Source of the DNA: Porpolomopsis calyptriformis
Taxonomy: Eukaryota > Basidiomycota > Agaricomycetes > Agaricales > Hygrophoraceae
Reading direction: 5' to 3'
NCBI GenBank assembly: GCA_951640195.1
Contig: OX621170.1
Location: 2,132,299 to 2,196,298 of the forward strand
DNA length: 64,000 bases
The notes beneath the pieces were generated by a model. The model had not been told where the DNA came from, did not search any database, and worked only from the letters and a program-made list of their open reading frames with translations. Below are positions 1 through 9,714 of the stretch, one piece after another. Positions within the stretch are counted from its first letter, which is position 1, and the number at the start of each line of letters is the position of its first letter. Both the position numbers and the translations under genes were made by a program.

Positions 1-345
1 TGGGTGGTGGTGGTCGGGCACTACGAGTGACCGCGAACAAACGGGCATCTCTGCCCATTCGTTCCGTGCTCTGTGCGACTTGCTAGGTCACCCCGGTCAT
101 GCGTGGGATGGGGGCGAGGGCATGGGGGGTCGGGACGCGGTGGGACGGCGAGGGGTGGTGGTGGTGGTAGTGGTGGTCGGGCACCACGACTCACTGCCAA
201 CGAACGGGCATCTCCGCCCATTCGTTTCGTGCCCCAGTTGAACCTCTGGTTCGTTTCGCCCATGCGTAGGGCAGGGGTGAGGACGTGGGGGGCTGGGACA
301 GGGTTGAGCGGCGAAGGAGGGTCATGGGTGGTCGTGGTCGGGCAC
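1..345. repeat. GC-rich minisatellite, period about 162 bp
   Basis: The block starting GGTCGGGCAC recurs at about 12, 175 and 336. The second unit is a diverged copy of the first, and the third is cut off after about 10 bp by the LTR at 346. It is rich in GGTGG and GGGC. Short open frames on both strands here change composition between units and show no family resemblance, so I do not call genes. Confidence 0.7.
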
Positions 346-704
346 TGTCAGAGATATATTTTTTCCTTTTCCTTTGCTCGTCTATTCCCATTTACATCAG
401 ACAGTTTACACCAATAGCTGCTTAGCCACCCAAGCTCCGCTTAGTAATACAAGGTGACCAAGCCATATCTATATTTAGTCAACCATCACTCTCCTTATCT
501 ACATGACTCATCCATAGTCGTTACGACTCACACGTAGTCAATATGACTCATACTTAGCTAGTATATAAAGCTAGCAGTAGATAGACTTAGGATAAGTCTG
601 TTTCTTTCGTTAACACCCCAATCAGTAGTCTTCCAACCCTTTAAAACCCTACACCCAGAGCCTGAAGTAAAACCTTGCGATCAACCCTAGACTGTCGTCT
701 AACA
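346..704 (+). repeat. 5' LTR
   Basis: Starts TGTCAGAG and ends TAACA, 359 bp, matching 6971-7329 except at four sites. It carries the element promoter (TATATAA at 562-568). The likely transcript start lies about 30 bp further on, close to the segment at 594-605 that is complementary to the primer site. Confidence 0.95.
562..568 (+). promoter_or_regulatory. TATA box of the LTR promoter
   Basis: TATATAA lies inside the LTR about 30 bp before 594-605, the stretch that would be the 5' end of the transcript if the element self-primes. The same box is in the 3' LTR near 7187. Confidence 0.6.
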
Positions 705-716
705 AGAAACAGACTT
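705..716 (+). other. primer-binding site of self-priming type
   Basis: AGAAACAGACTT begins directly after the LTR end. It is the exact reverse complement of AAGTCTGTTTCT at 594-605, just downstream of the TATA box. In Tf1 of fission yeast the 5' end of the mRNA folds back onto the primer site in this way and primes reverse transcription without a tRNA. A tRNA primer cannot be excluded without comparing the organism's tRNA set. Confidence 0.65.
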
Positions 717-884
717 CCTTCTTGCTCACTCCACGCTATACAACCCCTACTCTGTCTGGCTAGTGCTGAAGGTCTTCACCCACGAGATCAATTTCACCAC
801 CCAGACATTAACATCAATTAGACTTGCTCTCTCCCCTTGTATTCCCGTCAAGCCCCCCAATATCCAACTGCCACCGTTCCACCA

Positions 885-2306
885 ATGGTTTTGACTTGTT
901 CATCATCCACTATCCCTCACCCTGCTATCCCTCTCTCCCAGGAAGGCTCTCTCCCTCCTGCCCCAGCTCCCATCCTCGACGAGACGGTTGACCCTGCCCA
1001 AGAAGAAGAACAAGAAGAACAAGAAGAACAAGCGGGTCCCTCTCACTCAAAAGGGAAAGGTCGAGCTGAGGACAATGATGAGGATGAAGAAGAAGATCCA
1101 CGTGTAGCCTTTGAGATCATGAAGCAGGATTATCAACAATTGCTGCAGGTCCAACAAGACCAAGCGCAAGCGAGTCATAGAATCGAACAACAACTTCAAG
1201 TATTGATGGCCAACCTCATAGGCCCCCAACCTGTCCCTGCCCCTCTTGGGCTATTCCCACAACCTCTCCAAGCACCCCCAGCATTCCCCCAACCTGTCCC
1301 TGCCCCTGCCCCTGTCCCTGCCCCTGCCCCTGCCCCCGCCAAGATCAAAATGAACCCTCCTGACGAATTCTCTGGTGATCCCACCAAGCTCTGCAACTTC
1401 CTGCGTCAAGTGAAGTTGAATCATTTGGGACGACCAGGAATCTCAGAGGCCGACAAGATTATCTATGCCTTGTCATTTATGATCGGAGGAAATGCAGAAC
1501 CATGGGCTGAGCGTCAAGTAGACGCTTACACAACATTGAACTGGGTTGGTGCCGATTGGGCTGTCTTTGAACAAGCCCTCACCCGAGACTTTGGAGACTT
1601 GGACCCCAAGTCAACTGCTCAACTGAAGATCAAGGACGTCAAGCAGTTCAACAAGAGCGCAGAGGAGTACAACATCAATTTCAATCGATGGGCCCATGAT
1701 ACTGGATACGGACAAGAAGCTTCGGTGACTTTGTATAAAGACGGACTCAACCCCTCCCTTTTGCGACAGATCTACCTTTCAGATCGTCAACCCACCACCC
1801 TCTTTGAATGGCAGTCTCGTGCTGCAGAACTTGACAGACGACATCGAGAATTCCTGGCTAGAACATCTTCTAAGCCCCAGACTCGTAACACCCGCATCAC
1901 CAACACCCCCTACCGACAAGGACCACCTGCTGGTCCCTCCACCTATTCCAACCCTGCTGCCCCCAGAATCAAACAAGAAGAAAAGCCTGCTTCACTAGGA
2001 GGAATTCCCAAAGGAGCATGTTTCAACTGTGGACGATTTGGCCACTTTGCCAGTTCTTGTCCCAATGCTCCTAGGATGAATACTTCTGGTTCTGGAAGCC
2101 GCCCCTTCACCCCAGCAGCTAGAGGTTGTGGAGGAAAGAAACCCGGTCGAGGAAGAAATGTTCGAGTTCTGGAGACCTCAGCCTCGATTGAGGAGGTCAA
2201 CTCCAATGAAGATTCTCGTCAAGACTTCGAGAAGTGTGGTATCGTCAACTGGGAGCCTAAGAGGAAAGAAGAGCTGAAGAGAGCTTTGGAGAAACAAGGT
2301 TTTTGA
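885..2306 (+). CDS. gag: Gag capsid/nucleocapsid polyprotein
   Basis: About 473 residues from the first ATG (885); the open frame reaches back to 837 without an ATG. The N-terminal third is Pro/Glu-rich with an acidic run, followed by a Pro-Ala repeat (about 1250-1340). A capsid-like helical region follows (NPPDEFSGDPTKL onward), and near the C-terminus there is one CCHC zinc knuckle, CFNCGRFGHFASSC (about 2020-2060). It would form the cytoplasmic virus-like particle and bind element RNA. The frame ends in TGA at 2304-2306, overlapping the pol frame by a few bases at a run of five T, which suggests pol is made by a -1 shift. Confidence 0.92.
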   Translation: MVLTCSSSTIPHPAIPLSQEGSLPPAPAPILDETVDPAQEEEQEEQEEQAGPSHSKGKGRAEDNDEDEEEDPRVAFEIMKQDYQQLLQVQQDQAQASHRIEQQLQVLMANLIGPQPVPAPLGLFPQPLQAPPAFPQPVPAPAPVPAPAPAPAKIKMNPPDEFSGDPTKLCNFLRQVKLNHLGRPGISEADKIIYALSFMIGGNAEPWAERQVDAYTTLNWVGADWAVFEQALTRDFGDLDPKSTAQLKIKDVKQFNKSAEEYNINFNRWAHDTGYGQEASVTLYKDGLNPSLLRQIYLSDRQPTTLFEWQSRAAELDRRHREFLARTSSKPQTRNTRITNTPYRQGPPAGPSTYSNPAAPRIKQEEKPASLGGIPKGACFNCGRFGHFASSCPNAPRMNTSGSGSRPFTPAARGCGGKKPGRGRNVRVLETSASIEEVNSNEDSRQDFEKCGIVNWEPKRKEELKRALEKQGF

Positions 2307-5300
2307 ACAGTCTGGACAATAGCTCGTGCGTTGCGGACTCCTTTTCTATGTGTACCACTACCCCTATGCAATCTATTTCCCAAATTCTTGGTGCACTTGA
2401 TTCGAGCGAAGAAGCTTTAACCATACCCCTTTGGTTGGAAACCACAGACACTGGTAGACGAATTACCGCCAGTGCATTGATAGACTCTGGCACCTCTGGA
2501 TGCTTTATAAACTGGAATTTTGTGCAGGAGCGCGATATCCCTTTTTATCGATTGGAAGGACCAATCCCCGTGCGGAACGCAGATGGGACAGACAACCGAG
2601 GAGGTCCCATCGAATATGCTGTAGACCTGTGGATGGAGACGCCGGATTTTCCTAGGGAACGAACCCATTTGGAAGTGACAAATTTAGGAGATATGATACA
2701 GGTTATCCTCGGCTACCCGTGGCTCAAACGTAACGATCCCCTGGTTGACTGGAAGGCTGGAACACTGACTTCACGTCAGACTGTGGCCCCAACCAAGACT
2801 TCTCAGGCTGGAGTGATAGTGTCACGAGTAGGCTCTACATTGAATGGCGACTCCTATACCAAGATTATCAGATTGGTCTCACTGGGAGACCATGCAAGAC
2901 CCACTACCGTGGAGGAAGATATGAAGAAGTATGTGCCGAAGAAATACTGGAGGCACTGGAAGGTGTTTATGAAGACCACCTTCGATGAACTTCCCCCACG
3001 ACGACCAGAATTTGACCATGCGATCGATCTCGAACCTACCTTTAGACCCAAGATTGGAAAGGTGTACAAACTCACTGAGTACGAACAGGGAAAGCTGAAT
3101 GAATTCCTGGAGGAACAACTTGCAAGTGGACGAATACGACAATCGAACTCCAAACAAGCTGCCTCCTTCTTCTTTGCTGCCAAAGGTGAAGAAGTTAATG
3201 CCCAAGGACAAGATGCTGGACTACGTCCAATCCAAGACTATCGCTATCTGAATGCTCACACAATCCCAGACGCCTATCCCTTACCTCTCATCTCTGAGAT
3301 TATTCAACAGACCAAGTTATCAGAAGCGGAACTGTTCACAGTCATGGATATCCGATGGGGCTTTAACAATATTTGTATCAAAGAAGGAGACGAATGGAAA
3401 GGAGCCTTCAACACTCGACGAGGGCTGTTCGAGCCCACCGTTATGTTCTTTGGAATGCGAAACTCGCCTGCCTCCTTCCAATGAATAATCGACGTTCTCT
3501 TCAAAGAGGTTATCGATTCCAAGCAGGTCCATATCTATATTGACGATATCCTGATCATGGGAAAGGACCTCACTGAACTCACCTATTGGACGGAACGAAC
3601 TCTAGAGATCATGGAGAAGAATCAACTGTCCTGCAAACCCGTCAAGTGCCAGTTTGAGAAAAAGGAAGTGATTTATCTGGGGATGATGATCTCAAAAGGC
3701 CACATTGCTATTAACCCCAAGAAGGTTGAGGCGATCAGAACCTGGCCTATCCCCCAGAAGAAACGAGATCTCCAATCCTTCCTTGGCACTGCCAACTTTT
3801 GGCGGAGGTTTATCAAGGATTACTCCCTGATTGCTCGTCCTCTTAATGAGCTCCTACGAAAGGATCAAGAATGGATTTGGACTCCTAGGCAACAACGTGC
3901 TTTTGATACCCTCAAGAGTGCGCTTACCTCTGCTCCTGTTTTGAGGACCCCAAAGCCAAATCTTCCTTACCTTCTGGAGACGGATGCTTCTGGTGTTGCA
4001 CTGGGTGCAGTCTTGACCCAGAAAGAGAATGACAAAGAAGATTGGCATCCCATTGGCTTCTACTCCAAGACCCTCCTCCCAGCTGAACGAAATTACCCCA
4101 CCCATGACCAAGAGCTTTTGGCCATCATATCTGCCTTGAATGAATGGAGATACCTTCTACAAGGGACACGACAGCCTATTATGATCAAGACTGATAACCA
4201 GTCCCTCCAATATTTCATGACCAGTCATCAACTCTCCAGGCGCCAGGCTAGATGGTCTGAATTTTTAGCTCGCTTTTGGTTCAGAATCAGCTACCAGCCT
4301 AGAATCAAGAATAAGGCTGATGGACTCTCCAAACGTCCAGATCATTACCCAGAGTCTTATGAGGAGGTGGAGGACAAGGTCCTTCTGCCAAAAGAACTTT
4401 TTGTCAATGCGCTTTTCATCAATGCGATTATCAGTTTATCGTCCCCCAACTTTTTATCCAAGCTTTGTTTTCATTCCCCCCTACCTCTCAAGATCATGGC
4501 CAAAATTGAAGATCCCTCTTCCGGATACACCCACGTAGATGGCATTGTGCGCGATGCTGGAGATCGTATAGTTGTGCCAAAGGACGTATCTTTGCGCACA
4601 GAAATTATTCGATTGACCCACGACACACCCACTGGTGGCCATCCCGGTATTGAGAAGACGAAGGAATTGCTCCTCCGTAATTACACATGGGAAGGTGCCC
4701 CACAAGATATCACCAATTACGTGAAGTCCTGCCTTGCTTGTCAACAGACCAAGGTTTATCCACAGAAACCCACTGGACTTCTCCAACCGTTACCCCCTCC
4801 TACTAAACCGTGGCAACAGATCACTGCTGATCTTATCGTGGAACTCCCTAACTCAAAAGGATTCGATGCTATTCTAGTTGTGGTGGACAGATTCACCAAA
4901 CGGGCTCACTTCATCCCAACAACTGGAAACCTGTCTGCTAAAGGAACTGCTGCGCTATTTCAAGAACATGTCTGGAAGCACCATGGATGGCCAGAGAAGA
5001 TCATTACTGATCGAGGAACCCAATTCTCATTGAAGTTCGCTACATCATTGAATGAACTCCTAGGAACCACTTCTGGGCTTTCTACCGCCTATCACCCCCA
5101 AACAGATGGACAAACCGAACGAACCAATCAAGAGTTAGAGCAGTACATATGGCTCTACACTAACTTCATGCAAGACGATTGGAAAGACTGGTTAGCTCCG
5201 GCGGAGTTCGCTTATAACAACCGAGGACATTCCTCCACTCACCAATCCCCCTTCTGGCTTGAATATGGCCGACACCCTCACACCCCCTTATCAGTTCCAA

Positions 5301-5884
5301 CCCAAACCTCAAATCCCGATGCCAACGAGTTTTACGTGCAGCTTACTAGAGCTAGAGAGAATGCTGAAGAGTCTCTTCAAAAGACCGCTAACTCAATGAA
5401 GCTCTATGCCGATCGAAAACGTCAAAAGGAACCCACGTTTTACGAAGGACAAAGGGTCTGGCTTGATGCCAAGAATTTGAAAACTGGCCAGCCCGCAAAG
5501 AAACTGGATGTCCGCTGGCTCAGACCTTTTATAATTCTAAAACAAGTATCGCCTGTGGCTTACCGACTAAAGCTACCGCTGTCATGGAGGATTCATCCCG
5601 TGTTTCACGTTTCGCTACTCAAGGCTCTAGAAGAGAATCTCGATCTCCACCCCCCAATCGGAGAAGATGACAATCTCTGACCACCTCCAGATGTGATCGA
5701 AGGAGAGCCCGAGTATGAAGTGGAACGTATTCTCAATCACACCCCAGGAAAACGGAACCGACAATACCTAATCAAGTGGAAAGGCTACCCAATAGAGGCA
5801 GCCACCTGGGAACCACAATGGAACCTCAAGCATGCAAAAGATGTCTTAATGAATTATGAAAAGTCTATTCAAGCGGCGATTTAA
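2303..5884 (+). pseudogene. pol: Pol polyprotein (protease, RT, RNase H, integrase, chromodomain) with two in-frame stops
   Basis: One reading frame holds all pol domains. The protease is at about 2470-2520 (LIDSGTSGCF, DSG active site). RT follows at about 3210-3600 with YIDD near 3537-3548. RNase H is near 3970 (ETDASGVALGAVL). Integrase has an HHCC zinc region (GGHPGIEKTKE to SCLACQQTK, 4630-4750) and DDE residues (TADLIVE, ITDRGTQF, YHPQTDGQTER). A chromodomain ends the frame (YEVERILNH to KWKGYPIEAATWEP, about 5711-5830). TGA codons interrupt the frame at 3482-3484 (inside RT) and 5678-5680 (before the chromodomain); both could be CGA-to-TGA changes at CpG sites. The protein would replicate the element and bind chromatin at integration. 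This copy should not make full-length Pol. Confidence 0.93.
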
Positions 5885-5998
5885 CTCTCTTTCACAAATA
5901 CTACCGACATCACGATCGTTGAGCCTCTTTTTCTCCTTTTCAATCTCCGACGATTATAAGGACTTCCCCTTCCCGACAATCATCAAAAGAAGCACGAA

Positions 5999-6691
5999 AT
6001 GCCCCGCCAAGTTCTTTATGCTCGCAAGTCGACTGGGAGGCGTCCACCTCGAGGGAATCCCACCGCTTCTACCTCCAACCTCCCCCCCGATTCTTCTTCC
6101 TCCTCTTCCTCGTCCGATAGTGTCTTGGTTACCCGACGGTTCAAGAAGCCGAAACGACGTACCGATACTATCGACAAGCCAGGACGAAACCGTAACTACC
6201 GAGGGCTCCCCTTTGCCAAGGTCGAGCACCTATCTGGGTGCCCCGAAACCTATGTCCCTTTTATCTCTGGAGCACGTCGATGCGAACTTAACTATAACCG
6301 TCACTGGTACACGTTCGACAAGGACAGCGACTTTGACGACAAGAAGAATCAACTCGAAGATTGGCTGGAGGCGTACCAAGTTGGGCGCCAACTTTTGATG
6401 GTTATACCGGACCAGGACGAATCTGACGTCACCACCCCCACTATCCCCGAAGACCCCATCTCGCACCGCATCCATCGCGTCGCCGACCGACTCTATGCTG
6501 CCCGAAATGGGTACCGCTCGATGATGGATGCCAAGTATGAAAGGATCCTTGACCTGGAGGAGAATGCTGTGATGTGTAGGGAGCTGGCTGAAACTTGGTT
6601 GCGACGTGCCCGGGAGTTGGATGGCCGTTACCACTGGTTTGACCCAGATGGACACCTGCTTCAACCCCCAGTTTATGATGGCGCGACCTAG
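5999..6691 (+). CDS. extra ORF between pol and 3' LTR, unknown function
   Basis: A 230-residue ORF with a proper ATG, 114 bp after pol. It opens with a basic, Ser-rich stretch containing eight consecutive Ser and KKPKRR-like basic residues, then a compact region rich in Trp, Tyr and Arg (SGARRCELNYNRHWYTF) and a helical C-terminal half. There is no signal peptide or membrane segment, so it is not env-like. It is intact although pol is not. It may be a nuclear accessory protein of the retrotransposon or a captured host fragment. I do not recognise the family. Confidence 0.6.
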   Translation: MPRQVLYARKSTGRRPPRGNPTASTSNLPPDSSSSSSSSDSVLVTRRFKKPKRRTDTIDKPGRNRNYRGLPFAKVEHLSGCPETYVPFISGARRCELNYNRHWYTFDKDSDFDDKKNQLEDWLEAYQVGRQLLMVIPDQDESDVTTPTIPEDPISHRIHRVADRLYAARNGYRSMMDAKYERILDLEENAVMCRELAETWLRRARELDGRYHWFDPDGHLLQPPVYDGAT

Positions 6692-6959
6692 GGACCGGAT
6701 GCTGTTTCCGAATGAACAGTATTCCTTACGCCTCCCTTCTGGATGTGTGGTTAGAGAAGGTGATATCTACTGGAGAGTTGAGGAAAAGTATACCTAGTGG
6801 ATAGTCTTTGATCCGACAACTATCCACTCATCCCTCCTCTTCATCGCTCACCCATCTCATCACCCCTCTACCCACCTCTACCATCCCTTTACACCTCCCC
6901 TTGACACCCTTCCTTCGCTTCGAAGGGTCTCCTCAAAATTCGGGACGAATTTCCTTTTT

Positions 6960-6970
6960 GTGGAGGTGAA
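6960..6970 (+). other. polypurine tract
   Basis: GTGGAGGTGAA directly abuts the TGTCAG start of the 3' LTR and follows a T-rich stretch, the usual layout for plus-strand priming in chromoviruses. The 268 bp before it (6692-6959) hold only untranslated, CT-rich sequence. Confidence 0.7.
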
Positions 6971-7329
6971 TGTCAGAGATATATTTTTTCCTTTTCCTTT
7001 GCTCATCTATTCCTATTTACATCAGACAGTTTACACCAATAGCCGCTTAGCCACCCAAGCTCCGCTTAGTAATACAAGGTGACCAAGCCATATCTATATT
7101 TAGTCAACCATCACTCTCCTTATCTACATGACTCATCCATAGTCGTTACGACTCACACGTAGTCAATATGACTCATACTTAGCTAGTATATAAAGCTAGC
7201 AGTAGATAGACTTAGGATAAGTCTGTTTCTTTCGTTAACACCCCAATCAGTAGTCTTCCAACCCTTTAAAACCCTACACCCAGAGCCTGAAGTAAAACCT
7301 TGCGATCAACCCTAGACTGCCGTCTAACA
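6971..7329 (+). repeat. 3' LTR
   Basis: 359 bp, four differences from the 5' LTR. It ends directly against the TGA stop (7330-7332, minus strand) of the gene fragment at 7330-7652. Confidence 0.95.
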
Positions 7330-7652
7330 TCACTCCTCTAAAGGGAGCTTGGAACTAGGGGGAGGGGCATCATCATCCCAAGCTAAAAAGGGAAAAGCCT
7401 ATTATCAACAAACACAGACCAATAAAGACAAAACAAGATACATACCAAGCGGATCCTCCATCAGGGACCCATTATCAACAAAATGACCAAAATGCTGGCA
7501 CAAAATTAATTCAAAATTCTTTGGGGGATCGTTAGGGCATCCCAATAAAATCAGTTTAAGCCATAAATTAAAAAAATCGGCGGTCCCATTCTTGAGATAT
7601 ATGTAAAATACTCCATTTATACCATTATGCAGCCCAGCTATTGTATTGCACT
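7330..7652 (-). pseudogene. 3' exons of an unidentified gene, cut by repeats and the retrotransposon
   Basis: Two exons can be read on the minus strand: 7652-7446 and 7382-7330, joined by a GTATGT...TTTTTAG intron. The peptide includes NGVFYIYLKNGTADFF and a Cys-Gln-His stretch (ILCQHFGHFVDNGSL), ending KLPLEE. A 3' splice site (TTTATAG) precedes the first exon, but nothing like an upstream exon is visible because the satellite starts at once. The retrotransposon abuts its stop codon. The 24-kb duplication starts inside the first exon (7463). Family unknown. Confidence 0.45.
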
Positions 7653-7659
7653 CTATAAA

Positions 7660-9640
7660 TCACAATTTCATGTCCATTCGATAGGCACAGTGAACTAATG
7701 GTGGGCCCACAGAAAATTCCGATTTTTAGAGCATTTGGTATGTCGTGGTGGAAGATAGTAAGGTTTTAGGAGGAGGCATAAGTATAAGTAGCTATAGACT
7801 GCTCTAAAAATCGGGGTTTCATATTCAATCGATAGCCCCAGTGTCATAGAGGTGGGGAATACAAAAATCCCGATTTATGGACCATTTGGGGTACCGCAAT
7901 CAGTGATATAAGGGGTATGGGGGGGTATATCTCCAACTTATCACAGAGCTCTTTAAAAATCAGGATTTTATGTTCAATCGATAGCACTAGTGTCACAGAT
8001 ACTGGGAATACAAAAATCCTGATTTATAGACCATTTGGGGTACCGCAATAAGCTATATAAGGGGTATGGGGGGGTATATCTCCAACTTATCACAGAGCTC
8101 TTTAAAAATCAGGATTTCATGTTCAATCGATAGCAGTAGTGTCATAGAGGCTCGGAATAACAAAATCCTGATGTATAGGCAGAATAAGGTACCGCAATAA
8201 GCTATATAAGGGGTATGGGGGGGTATATCTCCAACTTATTACAGAGGTCTTTAAAAACCTGGGTTTTATATTCAATCAATAGCCCCAGTGTCATAGAGGT
8301 GGGGAATACAAAAATCCTAAGTTATAGACCATTTGGGGTACCGCAATCAGTTATATAAGGGGTATGGGGGGGTATATCTCCAACTTATTACAGACATCTT
8401 TAAACATCATAATTTCATGTTCAATCAATAGCACTAGTGTCATAGATGCTCGGAATAACAATATATGGGTAGAATAAGGCACTCCAATAAGGTATATAAA
8501 GGGTATGAGGGAGTATATCTCCAACTTATCACAGACCTCTTTAAACATCACAATTTCATGTTCAATCAATAGCACCAGTGTTATAGATGCTCGGAATAAC
8601 AATATATGGTCAGAATGAGGTACTGCAATAAGCTATATAAGGGGTATGGGGGAGTATATCTCCAACTTATCACAGACCTCTTTAAACATCACAATTTCAT
8701 GTTCAATCAATAGCACCAGTGTTACAGATGCTCGGAATGACAATATATGGACAGAATGAGGCACTGCAATAAGCTATATAAGGGGTATAGGGGGGTATAT
8801 CTCTAACTTATCACAGAGCTCTCTGAGCATCAGGATTTCATGTTCAATCAATAGCACCTGTGTTACAAACATTGGGAATAGTCCAATCATCATGTGTAGA
8901 TAGACTGGGGTGCCGCAAGAAGTATACAGGAGGTAGGGGGGGGTATACCTTCAAGTTATCACAGAGCTCTCTGAGCATCAGGATTTCATGTTCAATCAAT
9001 AGCATTAGTGTTATAAACATTGGGAATAGTCTAATCCTCGTGTATGGATTGACTAGGGTGCCGCAATAAGTATATAAGATATCATGGGGTGGTATACCTT
9101 TAACTTATCAGAGAGCTCTCTAAGCATCGGGATTTTATGTTAAATCAACAGCATTAGTGTTACAAAGGTCAGGAGTAGTCTAATCCTCATGTGTGGAATG
9201 ATTGGGGTATAGTATGTAAGAAGTATCGGATGATATACCTTCAACTTATCACAGAGCTCTCCGAGTATCAGGATTTTATGTTCAATCAATAGCATGAGTA
9301 TTACAAAGGTTAGGAATAGTTCAATCATCATGTGTGGATTAACTAGGGTGCCGCAATAAGTATACAACAGGTATGGGAGGGTATACCTTCAACTTATCAG
9401 AGAGCCCTCTAAGCATCAGGATTTTATGTTCAATCAATAGCATTGGTGCTACAAACATCAGGAGTAGTCCAATCCTCATGTGTGGAATAATTGGGGTACC
9501 GTAATTAGCATGCAAGAGGTATCAGAGGTTATACCTTCAACTTCTCACCGAGCTCTCTAACCATCAGCATGTTATGTTCAATCAATAGCATTAGTGTGAT
9601 AACATCCCAGAATAACCACATCCCCATGGGCAGACTGATT
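7660..9640. repeat. satellite, 14 imperfect monomers of about 145 bp (copy 1)
   Basis: The core TTCAATCRATAGCA recurs at about 7672 (diverged), 7823, 7972, 8122, 8270, 8419, 8562, 8704, 8851, 8993, 9141, 9281, 9428 and 9579, at spacings of 140-151 bp. Each monomer also has a GGGGTACCGCAATAAG-like box and GGTATGGGGGGGTATA. Divergence rises toward the gene at 9715. The early monomers hold an inverted repeat (AAATCAGG...CCTGATTT). The block lies 3' of the large minus-strand gene. The varying monomer length, not a multiple of three, argues against coding. Confidence 0.92.
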
Positions 9641-9714
9641 GGGGTACCACAATGAGCAGTGTAACACATATAGGTAGAATAGACCTGTGAATATATAATC
9701 TTCAAATCGATACA

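Larger units (their letters stand above)
346..7329 (+). mobile_element. Ty3/gypsy chromovirus, full length
   Basis: The element is 6,984 bp with two 359-bp LTRs (TG...CA), a primer site directly after the 5' LTR, gag with a CCHC knuckle, pol in the order protease-RT-RNaseH-integrase-chromodomain, an extra ORF after pol, and a purine tract before the 3' LTR. The gene order and the C-terminal chromodomain place it in the chromovirus branch of Ty3/gypsy. The LTRs differ at four positions (380, 389, 419, 695 of the 5' copy), so the insertion is fairly young. Two in-frame TGA codons in pol make this copy probably non-autonomous. The flanks (GGCAC on the left, TCACT on the right) do not match, so no target-site duplication is visible. 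Confidence 0.95.

Noticed and set aside
1..417. Gly/Pro/Arg-rich ORFs in the first 400 bp
   Set aside because: Low-complexity minisatellite on both strands, not conserved between the repeat units.
8351..9367. Repetitive minus-strand peptide (LFRASITLVLLIEHE-like) in the satellite
   Set aside because: Monomer length varies and is not a multiple of three, and the frame is lost between monomers. It is a by-product of the repeat.
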